From the NCBI RefSeq assembly GCF_900103415.1, contig NZ_FMXB01000005.1:85319-149318 (forward strand): a stretch of 64,000 nt of DNA, in the 5' to 3' direction. A program made the translations under genes and the position numbers. This stretch comes from Methanobrevibacter millerae. Its GTDB lineage: Archaea; Methanobacteriota; Methanobacteria; Methanobacteriales; Methanobacteriaceae. Positions 6,596 to 16,303 of this stretch are shown piece by piece (the stretch's first letter is position 1; each line of letters begins with the position of its first letter). The notes beneath the pieces were generated by a model, which searched no databases, had not been told where the DNA came from, and was given only the letters and a program-made list of their open reading frames with translations.

Positions 6596-6706
6596 TCAAT
6601 CAATAAGCCCAAAGTTGGACTTATACCAATACCTAATGCATTCCCATACAGACATATCCTGTCTACATCCAGTAAATCTTGTACAACTTGGGCATTCATA
6701 ATTCAT
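6596..6706 (-). CDS. 36-residue Cys-rich microprotein, putative zinc binding
   Basis: A short frame starting at ATG (6706) after TTTGATGATTATT, a spacing resembling other starts here. The peptide begins MNYECPSCTRFTGC and contains a fourth Cys later in WECIRYWY, so four cysteines in a C-x2-C-x5-C-x8-C pattern could bind one metal. It lies between the tRNA array and a duplicated promoter that faces it, so it would be transcribed ahead of the tRNA genes. No homologue is recognised. The GACCT/AGGTC hairpin near 6760 may belong to its 5' leader. Confidence 0.4.
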   Translation of the reverse strand: MNYECPSCTRFTGCRQDMSVWECIRYWYKSNFGLID

Positions 6707-6798
6707 AATAATCATCAAATTTAACTCATAATTAGATTTCATCTTTGGCAAGGCTACCTCGACCTCCACAGGTCATGGCAGTTGAATGGAAATCTAGA

Positions 6799-6924
6799 TA
6801 ATAATCTATTCCAAATCATATATAAATCACATAAAGCCATTGCTTTATCTAATGATTCCCTTTTGAAACCTATATAATAATCTATTCCAAATCATATATA
6901 AATCACATAAAGCCTTCGCTTTAT
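6799..6924 (-). promoter_or_regulatory. tandemly duplicated palindromic TATA promoter
   Basis: A unit of about 48 bp occurs twice with a period of 76 bp. Each copy holds the element AAAG-N6-CTTT-ATGTGA-TTTATATA on the minus strand (6819-6846 and 6895-6922). The two copies differ mainly in the N6 spacer (CAATGG and CGAAGG). They face the microprotein and the tRNA genes at 6419 and below. Confidence 0.65.
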
Positions 6925-6958
6925 ACTAAAAAAAGAAAATAGTTAAAGAATTAAATCT

Positions 6959-9900
6959 TTAACTTCTTATGGTTATTTTATTTGAAATAGCTGCGCCGTT
7001 TTCATACATTGACGTGATGATGTATTCGCCGGGCATTAAGTTAATGTTTAAGCGAGCAATACCATTTTCATCAGTCGGCTTATCATAGAAAACCCCGTTA
7101 ATGTTAAATGTAATCTCCTGATTAGCATGAGGATTTCCTTGACCATCAAGCAATGTTGCCTCAAACTTGCTTCCATCCTTATATCTCATTGAAAGGTTTT
7201 CAGCTTTTAAAATAGGCAATACTTTAACGGTATTTGACATCATCAAACCATTATACTCAATAGTTGCAATGTAAGTGCCCGGATTCAAGTTAATGTTCAT
7301 GTTGACATAACCTGATGCATTGGTAGTTCTGGTATAGAATACACCATTGATATTTATTTTGGCGCTTACACCCGCACCAACAGGATTGCCCTGACTGTCA
7401 AGTAGCCTGAAAGTAAACTGGGATGCATTCTTATAGTATTTTGTCAAATCATGATTTTCTACTATTGAAGACAGTACAGTAATGACATTTGTATACTGTT
7501 CGGTGGAGTTTGGATTTGTAGCTGTAATAATATAAGTTCCAGGGTTTAAATTAATGTTCATTTTTGCAACACCCTGATCATTGGTAGTTCTGGTGTAGAA
7601 AACTCCATTAATATTGAATTCAACGTCAGTGTTCTTCAATAAGATGCCTTTTGTATCAACAAAGGTAGCATAGTACTGAGTATCATTTCTGTAAATCTTA
7701 GTCACATTTTTTCCTGAAATAGTGGATTTGACAGTAATTGTTGAGTTAACCTTAATGCCTTCAAATTCACTGGTTACATTATAAACACCGCTGTTTAAGC
7801 CAATGGCCATTGACGCCTGACCCTTGCTGTCAGTGGTTCTATTGTAATTAACTCCATTAAGTGTAATGGTTACATTTTTGCCTGATACAGGATTGTTATC
7901 CCCGTCTTTAACAGTTACAACAAATTTTTCAGGACCTTTATAATACTTGGTTAAATCCGGAGCAGAAACATCATATTTTTTCTCAATATTAAACCAAATA
8001 GTATTGGAAGTGGAATTTATATGATTGAGGTCTCCATTATAAACTGCGGTTACAGTATAGTTACCAGCATCCAAATCAGTTAAAATCCAAATAACCTCAT
8101 GACCACACACTTCAGACTTTAACTCCTCACCATTAACATTGAATACAAGTTGACCGCCGGCAGAGGATGGAGTAACATTAGCAATCAAAGCAACACTATT
8201 ATTAGCAAATTTTTCAAAAGACAAATCGGTTTTGGTAGCTACTTTATTAATAGTGATTTTTGAAGTTGCATAATTGTAATCATCAGTTATATTAACTGGA
8301 TAAACGCCCACATCAAAATCTGCTTTAAGATAAGCTTTTCCATTACCATCAGTTGCTTTATTATAAGTTTGATTATTGGTCATAATTTTAATCAAAAAAT
8401 ATGGGATAGTATTATTATTAAGATCATATACTGTAACTGTGAATTCTTCAGAACCATTATAATCTTTAATTAATTCCGGAGCGTCAAATCTAACATACTC
8501 ATATGCATTTACATAAAAAGTATTTGAATAAACATCCTCAACCCATTTTCCGTCTTCATAATATCCATAATCATATTGTACTACAATCATGTGATTTCCT
8601 TTTGATAAACCGGGAATAGTCTTTACTAATTTGCCGCTGTCAATGCTATAAAATTCAGAATCTTTGCCATCGACAGAAATACTTACAAAACTGAAATCGC
8701 GAGGCGGTGCAGTCACAGTCATGTTAAAATCATATCCTACAGGCACTTCTTCTGGAACGTCAACTTCCACATTTTCACTGTTTTCAATGATATTCAATTC
8801 CTGAATTGAATAGTATTTGCCTGATCCCAGGGTGTCATATTCCAGATAAAATTTGTTCAATCCTAAAGTGTCGCTTGATATGGTTACTGATGAAAGACCC
8901 TTGTTAATCACGTTGGAGGCAATGAGGTCTCCCTTAACATCGCCAGCATAATCATAAACGTCAAATTTTCCGCCATTAACCCATTCATGAGTTATCATGG
9001 AAATCGTGAATTTCTCGCCAAGGCTCGCATAATAGGGAATTGTGACGCCGGGAGTAACGATAATGGTTCCATTGGCAGTTAACGTACCGAAATCATCCCC
9101 TTCATAAATGGCCGTGACTAGTGTTTCGCCAAGATACTGGACGTACCAAGCATAAATCATATGTTCGGCATAGCCATCGGAATAAGGAACATCAAATACA
9201 TGATTATTATACTTTATAGTCAGGTTGCCTGTTGCTTCTCGAGGCAAATAGATATAAGCAGTATTGTCTGCCCTCAAATATTGAACGTCAAAATAAAAAC
9301 TCATTTCAAGCTTAGGTTCTGAAGGTTTAGGTCCGATTACTTGAACTATTTCATCCCTTAAAGTTTCAGTAGCTGAACTGTCCGTGAATGTGATTTTAAT
9401 GTCATAAGTACCGTAATCATCCAAAATATCGCTAGGCGCAAGATATCTGGATTTGTTGCTGCAATCAGGTATTTCATCAAAAGCCCCGTCAGTCACGTTG
9501 AAATAGGTCTTGCGAGTACCGTTTACAAAAATCTCCAAGGTTCCGGTGCGGTTATGGTTTGAATCTATAATAATGAAGCTAGGATAATCGAAATAATCCT
9601 CATCATCACAAGAATAAGGATTCACAATGTAAAAATCAAAATCATCCTTTTCCTTTAAAGTCACCTGATTGTCAATCAAGGTATTTCCATCGAATTTAAC
9701 TTTAATATTGTAGTTTCCAGTGTCTAGGGACAAGTTAGCGGGATAAATATATTCGAAAGTCTTATTGTATTTGCCGCCCATTCCATCATCTTCAATTGAA
9801 AAATAGCCGTTTGTAAGTGGAACGTTTAACTTTTCATTGTCATCGACCAGAAAACTGAAAGTTCCATTTTTTTGAGAATATGATGAAATGTAGATTACAT

Positions 9901-10126
9901 CCCTTGAATTCCAATCCTTTTTATCCCAAGTATAATCTTCCTGAACAGTTATATAAAAATCGTCGTCATAATACTGGCCACCCAATTCATCAGATACATC
10001 TGCAGGTGAAATGTCACTTTCCAAGACATTATCTTCCGGTACAATATCATCTGATGCGCTTACTGCAGTAAGCATTAATATAGCCAGTACAAAAATACTT
10101 GCCAATAAATATTTATTTAATTTCAA
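6959..10126 (-). CDS. secreted adhesin-like protein with C-terminal Ig-like repeats
   Basis: 1055 residues with a Sec-type signal peptide (about 1-24, KLNKYLLASIFVLAILMLTA then VSA/S). The middle is made of beta-rich Ig-like modules, and the last 340 residues are at least four repeats of about 80 residues with the core INGVFYTRTTNxxGxxxMNINLNPGTYI, as in adhesin-like proteins of Methanobrevibacter. Such proteins are displayed on, or released from, the pseudomurein wall and mediate contact with host or partner cells. No C-terminal membrane anchor or wall-binding domain is seen, so the attachment is unclear. The start codon is TTG at 10126, after GAGGTTGAT. It is transcribed alone. Confidence 0.85.
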   Translation of the reverse strand: MKLNKYLLASIFVLAILMLTAVSASDDIVPEDNVLESDISPADVSDELGGQYYDDDFYITVQEDYTWDKKDWNSRDVIYISSYSQKNGTFSFLVDDNEKLNVPLTNGYFSIEDDGMGGKYNKTFEYIYPANLSLDTGNYNIKVKFDGNTLIDNQVTLKEKDDFDFYIVNPYSCDDEDYFDYPSFIIIDSNHNRTGTLEIFVNGTRKTYFNVTDGAFDEIPDCSNKSRYLAPSDILDDYGTYDIKITFTDSSATETLRDEIVQVIGPKPSEPKLEMSFYFDVQYLRADNTAYIYLPREATGNLTIKYNNHVFDVPYSDGYAEHMIYAWYVQYLGETLVTAIYEGDDFGTLTANGTIIVTPGVTIPYYASLGEKFTISMITHEWVNGGKFDVYDYAGDVKGDLIASNVINKGLSSVTISSDTLGLNKFYLEYDTLGSGKYYSIQELNIIENSENVEVDVPEEVPVGYDFNMTVTAPPRDFSFVSISVDGKDSEFYSIDSGKLVKTIPGLSKGNHMIVVQYDYGYYEDGKWVEDVYSNTFYVNAYEYVRFDAPELIKDYNGSEEFTVTVYDLNNNTIPYFLIKIMTNNQTYNKATDGNGKAYLKADFDVGVYPVNITDDYNYATSKITINKVATKTDLSFEKFANNSVALIANVTPSSAGGQLVFNVNGEELKSEVCGHEVIWILTDLDAGNYTVTAVYNGDLNHINSTSNTIWFNIEKKYDVSAPDLTKYYKGPEKFVVTVKDGDNNPVSGKNVTITLNGVNYNRTTDSKGQASMAIGLNSGVYNVTSEFEGIKVNSTITVKSTISGKNVTKIYRNDTQYYATFVDTKGILLKNTDVEFNINGVFYTRTTNDQGVAKMNINLNPGTYIITATNPNSTEQYTNVITVLSSIVENHDLTKYYKNASQFTFRLLDSQGNPVGAGVSAKININGVFYTRTTNASGYVNMNINLNPGTYIATIEYNGLMMSNTVKVLPILKAENLSMRYKDGSKFEATLLDGQGNPHANQEITFNINGVFYDKPTDENGIARLNINLMPGEYIITSMYENGAAISNKITIRS

Positions 10127-10239
10127 AATATCAACCTCAAATAATATTTATAATAATACTTTTGTTCAAGCCTATAAATAAATTAACTAAAGTAATCACT
10201 TTATACAACTTAAATAATAAACAAATTAAAGAAAATAAT

Positions 10240-10569
10240 ATGAATGACGATGACATATTAATATATCCTGGAATATTAATTGGAATATGGGTTTTCAACT
10301 TATTTAAAAGCATAATCATACAAATTATCACCGGCGCGCCCAATAATGAATTTTTTTGCCCGGAATTTATAATTGCAATAATCATAACCCAATTTTTTAT
10401 AGTTGGATCAACTAGCGATGATAAATTCGGTACATATTTGAAATACAGTTTTGTGAACATAATTCTTACATCAATTGCATGGGGTTTTGGTACTGCATCC
10501 GGAGGAAGATCTTTATTCGGACATCCAAGCCATATGCTAATTAAAATATTATTGGGCTTTATTTGCTGA
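10240..10569 (+). CDS. small integral membrane protein
   Basis: 109 residues when started at ATG 10240 (MNDDDILIYPG); longer upstream starts run through AT-rich promoter DNA and are less likely. Three hydrophobic segments are visible (about 8-28, 40-58 and 72-88), with a Gly/Ser-rich stretch TASGGRSLFGHPSH before the last helix. No family is recognised. It lies divergently from the adhesin gene, with a 110-bp shared control region. Confidence 0.5.
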   Translation: MNDDDILIYPGILIGIWVFNLFKSIIIQIITGAPNNEFFCPEFIIAIIITQFFIVGSTSDDKFGTYLKYSFVNIILTSIAWGFGTASGGRSLFGHPSHMLIKILLGFIC

Positions 10570-10626
10570 AAAAAAGTAAATTATATGCAAAGTATTTGAA
10601 CTTTGCATTTTTTTAATCAAATTGAA

Positions 10627-11529
10627 TTATTTCATTTTTACATTAGCGGCATCTTCTTTATTTAACTTACAATTCGTAGCGGTACCGCCGTACATGGCAT
10701 TACCATCACCACTTGCTGTGCAGCCTGAAAAACTGCAGCCTTCTGCTGTACCTTCACAAATAGCTCCACCATTACCGTTTTTGGCAGCAGAGTTTTCAAA
10801 ATTGCAATTGAATGCAGAACCGTTATACATGGATCCTCCTTCAGTTGAATAGCAATTTGTGAAGTCGCATCCTACTGCTTTTGTTTCAAATACTGCGCCA
10901 CCGCGCCAGTATGAGTAGCAGTCTATGAATTTACAGTTTGTAGCTTCATGATATGAAATGGCACCGCCACAGCTTAATGAGAAGCAATTTTTAAAGGTAC
11001 AGTTTGTTGCAGAACCATCGAAAATAGCACCGCCATGATAATTTGCACTGCAGCCTTCAAATGTACATCCTACAGCATTACCATCTAAAGCACCGCCAAA
11101 TTCATCGGAATAACAATCCTTGAAATTACAGTTTACGGCAGAATTGCTTTTTTCATCACCCAACACTACTGCACCACCGGCTTTGCTGGAGTTACCATTT
11201 ACAAAATTGATATTTTCAAAAGTAACATTTTGAGTACCGTTTGCATTGAATATCCTTCCAGCATTTTTAGCATCGATAGTGACGGTTTTACCTTTATCCG
11301 CTTTAATAACAAGGTTTTTTCCAGTGATATTTATTCCATTTACATCATAATTATCAGTATTTACATAATCTTTATCCAAGACAATTACTCCTGTTTTATT
11401 GTCACCAGACACTTTAGAAGCCAAATCCTTAAAAGTACCTGAACCTGAATCGGCAAAAACAACACACGTAGTTATTAAAAATAATGCTACGAACAAAGAT
11501 ACTATTAACATCTTCTTTTTATCAAACAT
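10627..11529 (-). CDS. secreted Cys-rich right-handed beta-helix protein
   Basis: 300 residues. A signal peptide (1-26, ending VVFA/DSG) precedes the beta-helix entry motif (IDAKNAGRIFNANGTQNVTF) and about nine coils with the pattern CxFxxCxSxxxGGAIxxGxAxxC. Nearly every coil has two Cys at fixed positions, so stacked disulfides or a Cys ladder would rigidify the helix outside the cell. An SD site GGAGGATT (11530-11540) sets the start. It follows the 4-TM protein at 11542 by 12 bp and is likely cotranscribed. No anchoring domain is seen. Related, leaderless beta-helix proteins elsewhere in the window lack the Cys pattern. Confidence 0.85.
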   Translation of the reverse strand: MFDKKKMLIVSLFVALFLITTCVVFADSGSGTFKDLASKVSGDNKTGVIVLDKDYVNTDNYDVNGINITGKNLVIKADKGKTVTIDAKNAGRIFNANGTQNVTFENINFVNGNSSKAGGAVVLGDEKSNSAVNCNFKDCYSDEFGGALDGNAVGCTFEGCSANYHGGAIFDGSATNCTFKNCFSLSCGGAISYHEATNCKFIDCYSYWRGGAVFETKAVGCDFTNCYSTEGGSMYNGSAFNCNFENSAAKNGNGGAICEGTAEGCSFSGCTASGDGNAMYGGTATNCKLNKEDAANVKMK

Positions 11530-11541
11530 ACATAATCCTCC

Positions 11542-11961
11542 TTAATATGTCTCACCTGTTGTAGGTATAAAGAATAAAATTCCAAATAAAATATTGATTA
11601 TTGCATAGGCCAAAACTATTCCATAACCTGTAGCACATGCAGAAATTTCGCTTGTAGTTGGAAGAGAACTAAAATAACCGTTTACATATAAATTTGTAGC
11701 AACATCATAAGGATTTAAAACTCCATTAATTGATGTATATATTACAAAAATAGCGAAAATTACTAAAACAGCACCTATTATCCTATTATTTTGTAAGGTA
11801 TCATTAGGAATAATTAAAAATATTGCAAAAATCGCAAATGGAATAATTAAATAAAATTCAATATACGATGGTGTCAAAAAGAATACCAAAATACATAAAA
11901 TTATTGAAATTATACCGACAATTGTTTTCATCTTACTTGAAACAAAACTTAAATTTACCAT
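11542..11961 (-). CDS. four-helix membrane protein of unknown function
   Basis: 139 residues with four predicted membrane segments (about 11-30, 33-50, 61-80 and 107-133). The loop between helices 3 and 4 contains NPYDVATNLYVNGYFSSLPT and probably faces outward. No motif is recognised. It is upstream of and close to the secreted beta-helix gene, so it could assist that protein's export or anchoring (inference from position only). Confidence 0.6.
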   Translation of the reverse strand: MVNLSFVSSKMKTIVGIISIILCILVFFLTPSYIEFYLIIPFAIFAIFLIIPNDTLQNNRIIGAVLVIFAIFVIYTSINGVLNPYDVATNLYVNGYFSSLPTTSEISACATGYGIVLAYAIINILFGILFFIPTTGETY

Positions 11962-12212
11962 ATTTACACCACATGATTATTTTTTCATTATTTGTTTACT
12001 GAAACTTATTGTTTGCAAAACAAAAAAATATAAAAAAGGAAAAAATACTCATAAAATAAAATTTCTCTTTAAAAACATATAAAATTTTCTAAATTAAAGT
12101 TAATTGATAAAACCAGTAATTTTTTATCATATTATTTTAAGATAAACCAAAAAAAGAACAGTTTATTGATAATATAAATAGAAAATAATGAAATTTTTTA
12201 AAATTAAATTAT

Positions 12213-13217
12213 TTATGTTCCAACATATCTGCTAAAATCGTTTTTATATCTGCAAATATAATCATTTTCAGGCATTTCATATTTAAAAATTGATTGTAAA
12301 TTAAGTAATGTTAATTTAAGACCATATTTCAACTCAGTTTTTTCAAGATAAATTGGAATAAGAGGAATATCTTCATGAATAGCTAAAAAAATCTCATCAC
12401 GCACATTTTTTGATTCAACAGAATTAGGAGTCAGGAAAACAATGAATAATGAAGAATCCTCTAATGCCGTTTCAACTACTTCTTGCCATCCCTCACCAGA
12501 ACGAATTCCATCATCATACCAAATTTTAAATCCATCTTCATGAAAACGTTTTAATTCAGCAAAAACTTCTTTTGCATCAACATGAGCATAACTTGCAAAA
12601 ATATAACGCTCCGATCCAGAATATGCATCAAAAGGACGGTCAATCATGTGGATAGGATAATCTGTACCCATTCCTTCAGTGCCAAAAACATCAACAGTAA
12701 TTTTAGGTTTGGAAATGAAATTAATTTTTCCACCACTAATAAAAGGTTCTAATGTTTCCAATTGATTTTCACATATTTTAATAGAACCATTATTTAAAAT
12801 AGAATACTTAGAATTATTATTTTGAGAGAAACTGCAATTTATAATTTTTAATTCGGAATTATTAACTATATCATTACCATCATTTTTAGCCACATTATTT
12901 ATAAATTGACAATTATTTAATTCTAACTGACCATTATTTCGAATAACCCCTCCATAACCCTTACCATCTGCAAAAAGTCCTGTTGGAGCTTTACCATTTT
13001 TAAAAATAAAATTTTTTAAAACTACATTTTTTCCAGTAACATTAAAAATACGGTTTTTTCCATTAGCATCAATAGTATGGCCATTACCATCAATGGTCAA
13101 ATTATTATTCCTAATATCAATACTCCTATTTAAACTTATATCATAATTTAAAGAAACATAACCTTCCTTTTGAAAAATTAATGCTCTAAGATGATTATGA
13201 TCTCTTACATCCTCCAT
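12213..13217 (-). CDS. beta-helix protein fused to a C-terminal TIR domain
   Basis: 334 residues, no signal peptide. Residues 1-190 are a parallel beta-helix with the family entry motif (LTIDGNGHTIDANGKNRIF, then VVLKNFIFKNG) and shortened coils. Residues about 203-334 are a TIR domain: strand A RYIFASYAHVD, strand B with FKIWYDDGIRSGEGW, strand C SLFIVFLTPNSVESKNVRDEI and strand D DIPLIPIYLEK. The Glu in RDEI (about residue 274) occupies the place of the catalytic Glu of NAD-cleaving TIR domains. TIR enzymes in prokaryotes usually act as abortive-infection effectors or signal producers; here the beta-helix would be the sensor or oligomerisation part (inference). Transcribed alone, with a weak SD. 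Domain assignments are secure; the activity is predicted. Confidence 0.85.
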   Translation of the reverse strand: MEDVRDHNHLRALIFQKEGYVSLNYDISLNRSIDIRNNNLTIDGNGHTIDANGKNRIFNVTGKNVVLKNFIFKNGKAPTGLFADGKGYGGVIRNNGQLELNNCQFINNVAKNDGNDIVNNSELKIINCSFSQNNNSKYSILNNGSIKICENQLETLEPFISGGKINFISKPKITVDVFGTEGMGTDYPIHMIDRPFDAYSGSERYIFASYAHVDAKEVFAELKRFHEDGFKIWYDDGIRSGEGWQEVVETALEDSSLFIVFLTPNSVESKNVRDEIFLAIHEDIPLIPIYLEKTELKYGLKLTLLNLQSIFKYEMPENDYICRYKNDFSRYVGT

Positions 13218-13494
13218 GATACATACCCAATAATCTTAATTAAATAAAAACCTTTATGTATAATTTTTAATTATTTGATATAAATAATTTTAGTATGAAA
13301 ATTATTTTTTATGAACCCTACTAAATCAATATATTAAAATTTAACTTTGAAAAAATGATTCAAGATATTTAATTTTGATTTAAGTGCAATAATCTTTATT
13401 TTTATTTCATCCCAAATAATCATCATATTAACACTACAAAAAGAATATATTTTAAAAAAATAATCAAAATTTAGCAATAAAAAAATAGAGGGTT

Positions 13495-14229
13495 TTATCC
13501 CCCTGAAATTGGAGGCATATGAATGTAATAATAAATACTAGTCTTATTATTATGCATATAAAAAGAAACCGTACTATTGCCACCAATTATTTCTGAAAAG
13601 TCGTGACCTGTAGAATTGTCTGAAACTTCCTCAGTGAAAGACAATATGCCATCTTTATATGATGCATTTTTTAAACTTATAGGAAGATTATGGCCTTCAC
13701 TTTTGCCGGATTTCGGGTTCGTGGCAGCAAAAGAAAATTCCAGATTCCGTGTTGACCAATTATTTTTCTTATTAAATGAGTCATCTAATATACTGCTTAA
13801 ATTACCGGTCAACTCATCTTCAACGGGTGTGCCCATTATAGACTTTGAATTATTTCTCAACTCTACCAAAGTAGCATTTTTCAAATCAATATTTAATTTA
13901 ACTTGAATCTTGCATGTGGAGGGCTTTGTATTTGTTGAACCAACAGCAACATTTGCCTTATCTACACCATACTCGGATAAGTCAATGGTATCCACATAAA
14001 TTTCTGGGTGAAAGTTTTTTTCAAGAGGAGTAGACTCAAGCAATATCACGCTAGCATTTTCATATGAAGCATTTATTCCAAATTTCGCACTATCAAATTC
14101 ATCCTGAATACTTATTTCTTTTTCTTCAGCAGGTGACAAAAAATCAAACCATCCAGCATTTACGGTACTGATGAATAAGAAACCTACCATTAAAAGAGTT
14201 AAAATAATTAAAATTTTTTTGTATTTCAT
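13495..14229 (-). CDS. secreted protein of unknown function
   Basis: 244 residues with a clear signal peptide (KYKKILIILTLLMVGFLFIS, then TVNA/GWF). The mature part is mixed alpha/beta with several possible N-glycosylation sites (NAS, NNS, NLS, NST) and no Cys besides one. There is no anchor. The SD site GGGAGA precedes ATG 14229. No family recognised; likely a cell-surface or released protein typical of this lineage. The 277 bp between it and the TIR gene show no gene. Confidence 0.6.
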   Translation of the reverse strand: MKYKKILIILTLLMVGFLFISTVNAGWFDFLSPAEEKEISIQDEFDSAKFGINASYENASVILLESTPLEKNFHPEIYVDTIDLSEYGVDKANVAVGSTNTKPSTCKIQVKLNIDLKNATLVELRNNSKSIMGTPVEDELTGNLSSILDDSFNKKNNWSTRNLEFSFAATNPKSGKSEGHNLPISLKNASYKDGILSFTEEVSDNSTGHDFSEIIGGNSTVSFYMHNNKTSIYYYIHMPPISGG

Positions 14230-14439
14230 ATTATGTCTCCCAAATAGTTTCCAAATATTAACGTAATAACTACATAGCTATCCTTATCAATTAATGAAAA
14301 ATTTCTATTTAAATATAAATCTTTCTTTCAGAGTTTATAAATTATTATCATATAATGTTATGTTTTAAGATGTTTGTCAATAAATCCTTAATTTAATCAT
14401 TTTACTTATTTTTCTATCTGGCTATTAAATTAAAATCGC

Positions 14440-14817
14440 CCTGACAGTTTCATCAGATTTATTATTTGAAAATTCACAGCTTTTCAATTCAAGAGGAATT
14501 TAGCATTGCATATATTGCTCCACCACCAATATCTTCACTATCCAATTTGTCTTTGAGATATAATCCATTTTTAAAGTGCAATTTTTAATTATAACATCAG
14601 TTGATGAAATTAAAAATATACTGGATATATCATTGGCATCTATTGAGTGATGACCGCCATCGATAACCCGATTATCAAGATCAATTTCAATTCCATCCGA
14701 AAATGATTTTTCTCTGAGTTATCCATTGAAATATCACAATCTAAGTTAATATTCCTTGGAACCTGAATGAATTAAATCATCCAAATACTTAAATTCGCAA
14801 ATTTTATTCTGAGACAT
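14440..14817 (-). pseudogene. beta-helix gene remnant (N-terminal part)
   Basis: From an ATG at 14817 the minus strand encodes a typical family N-terminus (FKYLDDLIHSGSK), followed by stops and frame changes. Pieces of the entry motif (GIEIDLDN, IDGG, SIDAND) and of later coils (GGGAIYAM, the reverse of tgctccaccacc) can still be read in different frames. It is closest to the 1145-residue protein at 45738. Not expressed as an intact protein. Confidence 0.7.
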
Positions 14818-14867
14818 GATAATCACTTTTTGAGTTATAAAGATTTCCAATTATCAAATTGAAGATA

Positions 14868-15010
14868 TAGTCATTGCTTTAAACTGCATTCATTTGTCAT
14901 CTCATTATCACAGCCATCACCGAAAAACGATTTGTTAACCTTTAAATGACAGTCTTTTCCATTTATAATTGATTTTAGAGATCCATGATTGTCAAAATCA
15001 ATTTATTATT
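14868..15010 (-). pseudogene. unidentified coding fragment
   Basis: About 45 codons are open on the minus strand, with protein-like content (INGKDCHLKVNKSFFGDG) but no start or known family. It belongs to the decayed stretch 14230-16303. Confidence 0.25.
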
Positions 15011-15019
15011 ATTTACATA

Positions 15020-15780
15020 CCGATTTTAATATTTTTATCCTCTAAATTTGCATATATTGATTTTATTTCTTTTGTTTTAAAACCGTGTTCAACAAGAGTA
15101 ACTTTTTGTAAGTGCATAATTTTTTGAGTATAAAATTTAGGTAAGTATTTGTTTTCACTATGATTGGATATTAAAATTATCATTTATTCTTAAGTGTGTT
15201 TTGAGTATTTCAAAAGAAAATATTCAATTCCAGTAATATGGTTAAATGAAATAATACTTAATATAATGTTTTTGTAAAAATTTTTTTCAATGGGGATTCG
15301 TAGCTCAGTATTGTGGCATTCGAATCTTTTTAAGATTATAAAATACGTGCTATGAACTAAAATTATATATGTTTGTCTAAAAATATTATATTGTGAGAGC
15401 TAAAAGTACTAAATATTTTGTATAGTATACGGGCAAAATAAATTTTACTGCTTTAAAACGTTTTATTTTATTTTTAAACTCCCTATTTTTAGTTTTAAAA
15501 ACTTTTAGGAATTATTATTAATTTTAAACCTTTTAAATGTTTGGAAAATTTCTAAAATATTAAAACTAAATTAAAATTTTTTCTCCTATGTCAATTAATA
15601 TGTTATTATTTACCTGCAGTTTTCCTTGATATTTTTATACTCTAAATTAGTGTATGTTGATCTTATTTCTTTTGTTCTTAAATTGTAATTCAATAATAAC
15701 TTTTAGGTAACTATGTTTTACTAATTTCATTGTTTTGAATATTTCGATTGAAAACATTCAATTCAATCTGAAATCAGAGA
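15020..15780. repeat. diverged direct duplication in non-coding DNA
   Basis: Segments around 15030-15215 and 15626-15765 share TTTTTATnCTCTAAATT, TGATnTTATTTCTTTTGTT and TTTTGAnTATTTC...AAAnATTCAATTC in the same order and spacing. The left copy is followed by the 170-bp repeat and the right one by a winged-helix fragment. This is an old duplication whose original content is unclear. Confidence 0.5.
15267..15436. repeat. 170-bp dispersed direct repeat, copy 1
   Basis: Begins TGTTTTTGTAAAAATTTTTT, contains CAATGGGGATTCGTAGCTCA and ends TATAGTATACGGGCAA. Copy 2 lies exactly 4002 bp downstream (19269-19438) without insertions or deletions, the two differing at scattered bases. It has no terminal inverted repeats and no reading frame. 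It may be a miniature mobile element or a recombination-derived sequence. Confidence 0.7.
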
Positions 15781-15931
15781 AATAATGTATGTAGATTTCA
15801 GTATAGTTTCGAGAGCATTAATTGATTTGAAAGACAAAGATATTGTTGTATGTGAAAATCCTAAAGATAGAATTGGAAAGCTACATAAACTAACTGATCT
15901 TGGTTTACAGATTTACAATGAATTAAACTAG
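15750..15931 (+). pseudogene. winged-helix transcription regulator, C-terminal fragment
   Basis: About 60 codons are open to a TAG at 15931; the only ATG is internal at 15785. The reading SIVSRALIDLKDKDIVVCEN, then LHKLTDLGLQIYNEL, is the recognition helix, wing and last helix of MarR/ArsR-type regulators. The N-terminal half is missing, so the gene is broken. Confidence 0.6.
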
Positions 15932-16303
15932 GAGTAAAACTTTTTTTCAATTATCTAATGCTAACGCTTAATTTCAACCTTGTTATTAAATGTAAATAAT
16001 GAGACAATAACCTGATAATAAAAATTAAGTTTTATAGTTAGTATTATCTGCAGAATACTTGATGTTAAATCAATAGATAGTTTTTTTCTTTTCATTTACT
16101 TTGATGGCTAACATTAACGGTCGCCGTTTTGGATTTAGATTTGATTTTTAAACTGCAATTATATGTAAGGGTTTCGCAAAGTAAGTTTTGAATAGTTGAT
16201 GGCGGATGTAATGTGGAATGTTTGTAAAATAATCTCTTTATACATAACGTTAATAAATATTTAATTATATACCTATTATTAATAATTGTAATGGTGTGAT
16301 TAA

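Noticed and set aside
15267-15436. tRNA gene in the 170-bp repeat, suggested by GGGGATTCGTAGCTCAGTAT
   Set aside because: The start resembles an acceptor and D-arm, but no anticodon arm, T-arm or 3' acceptor follows in either copy.
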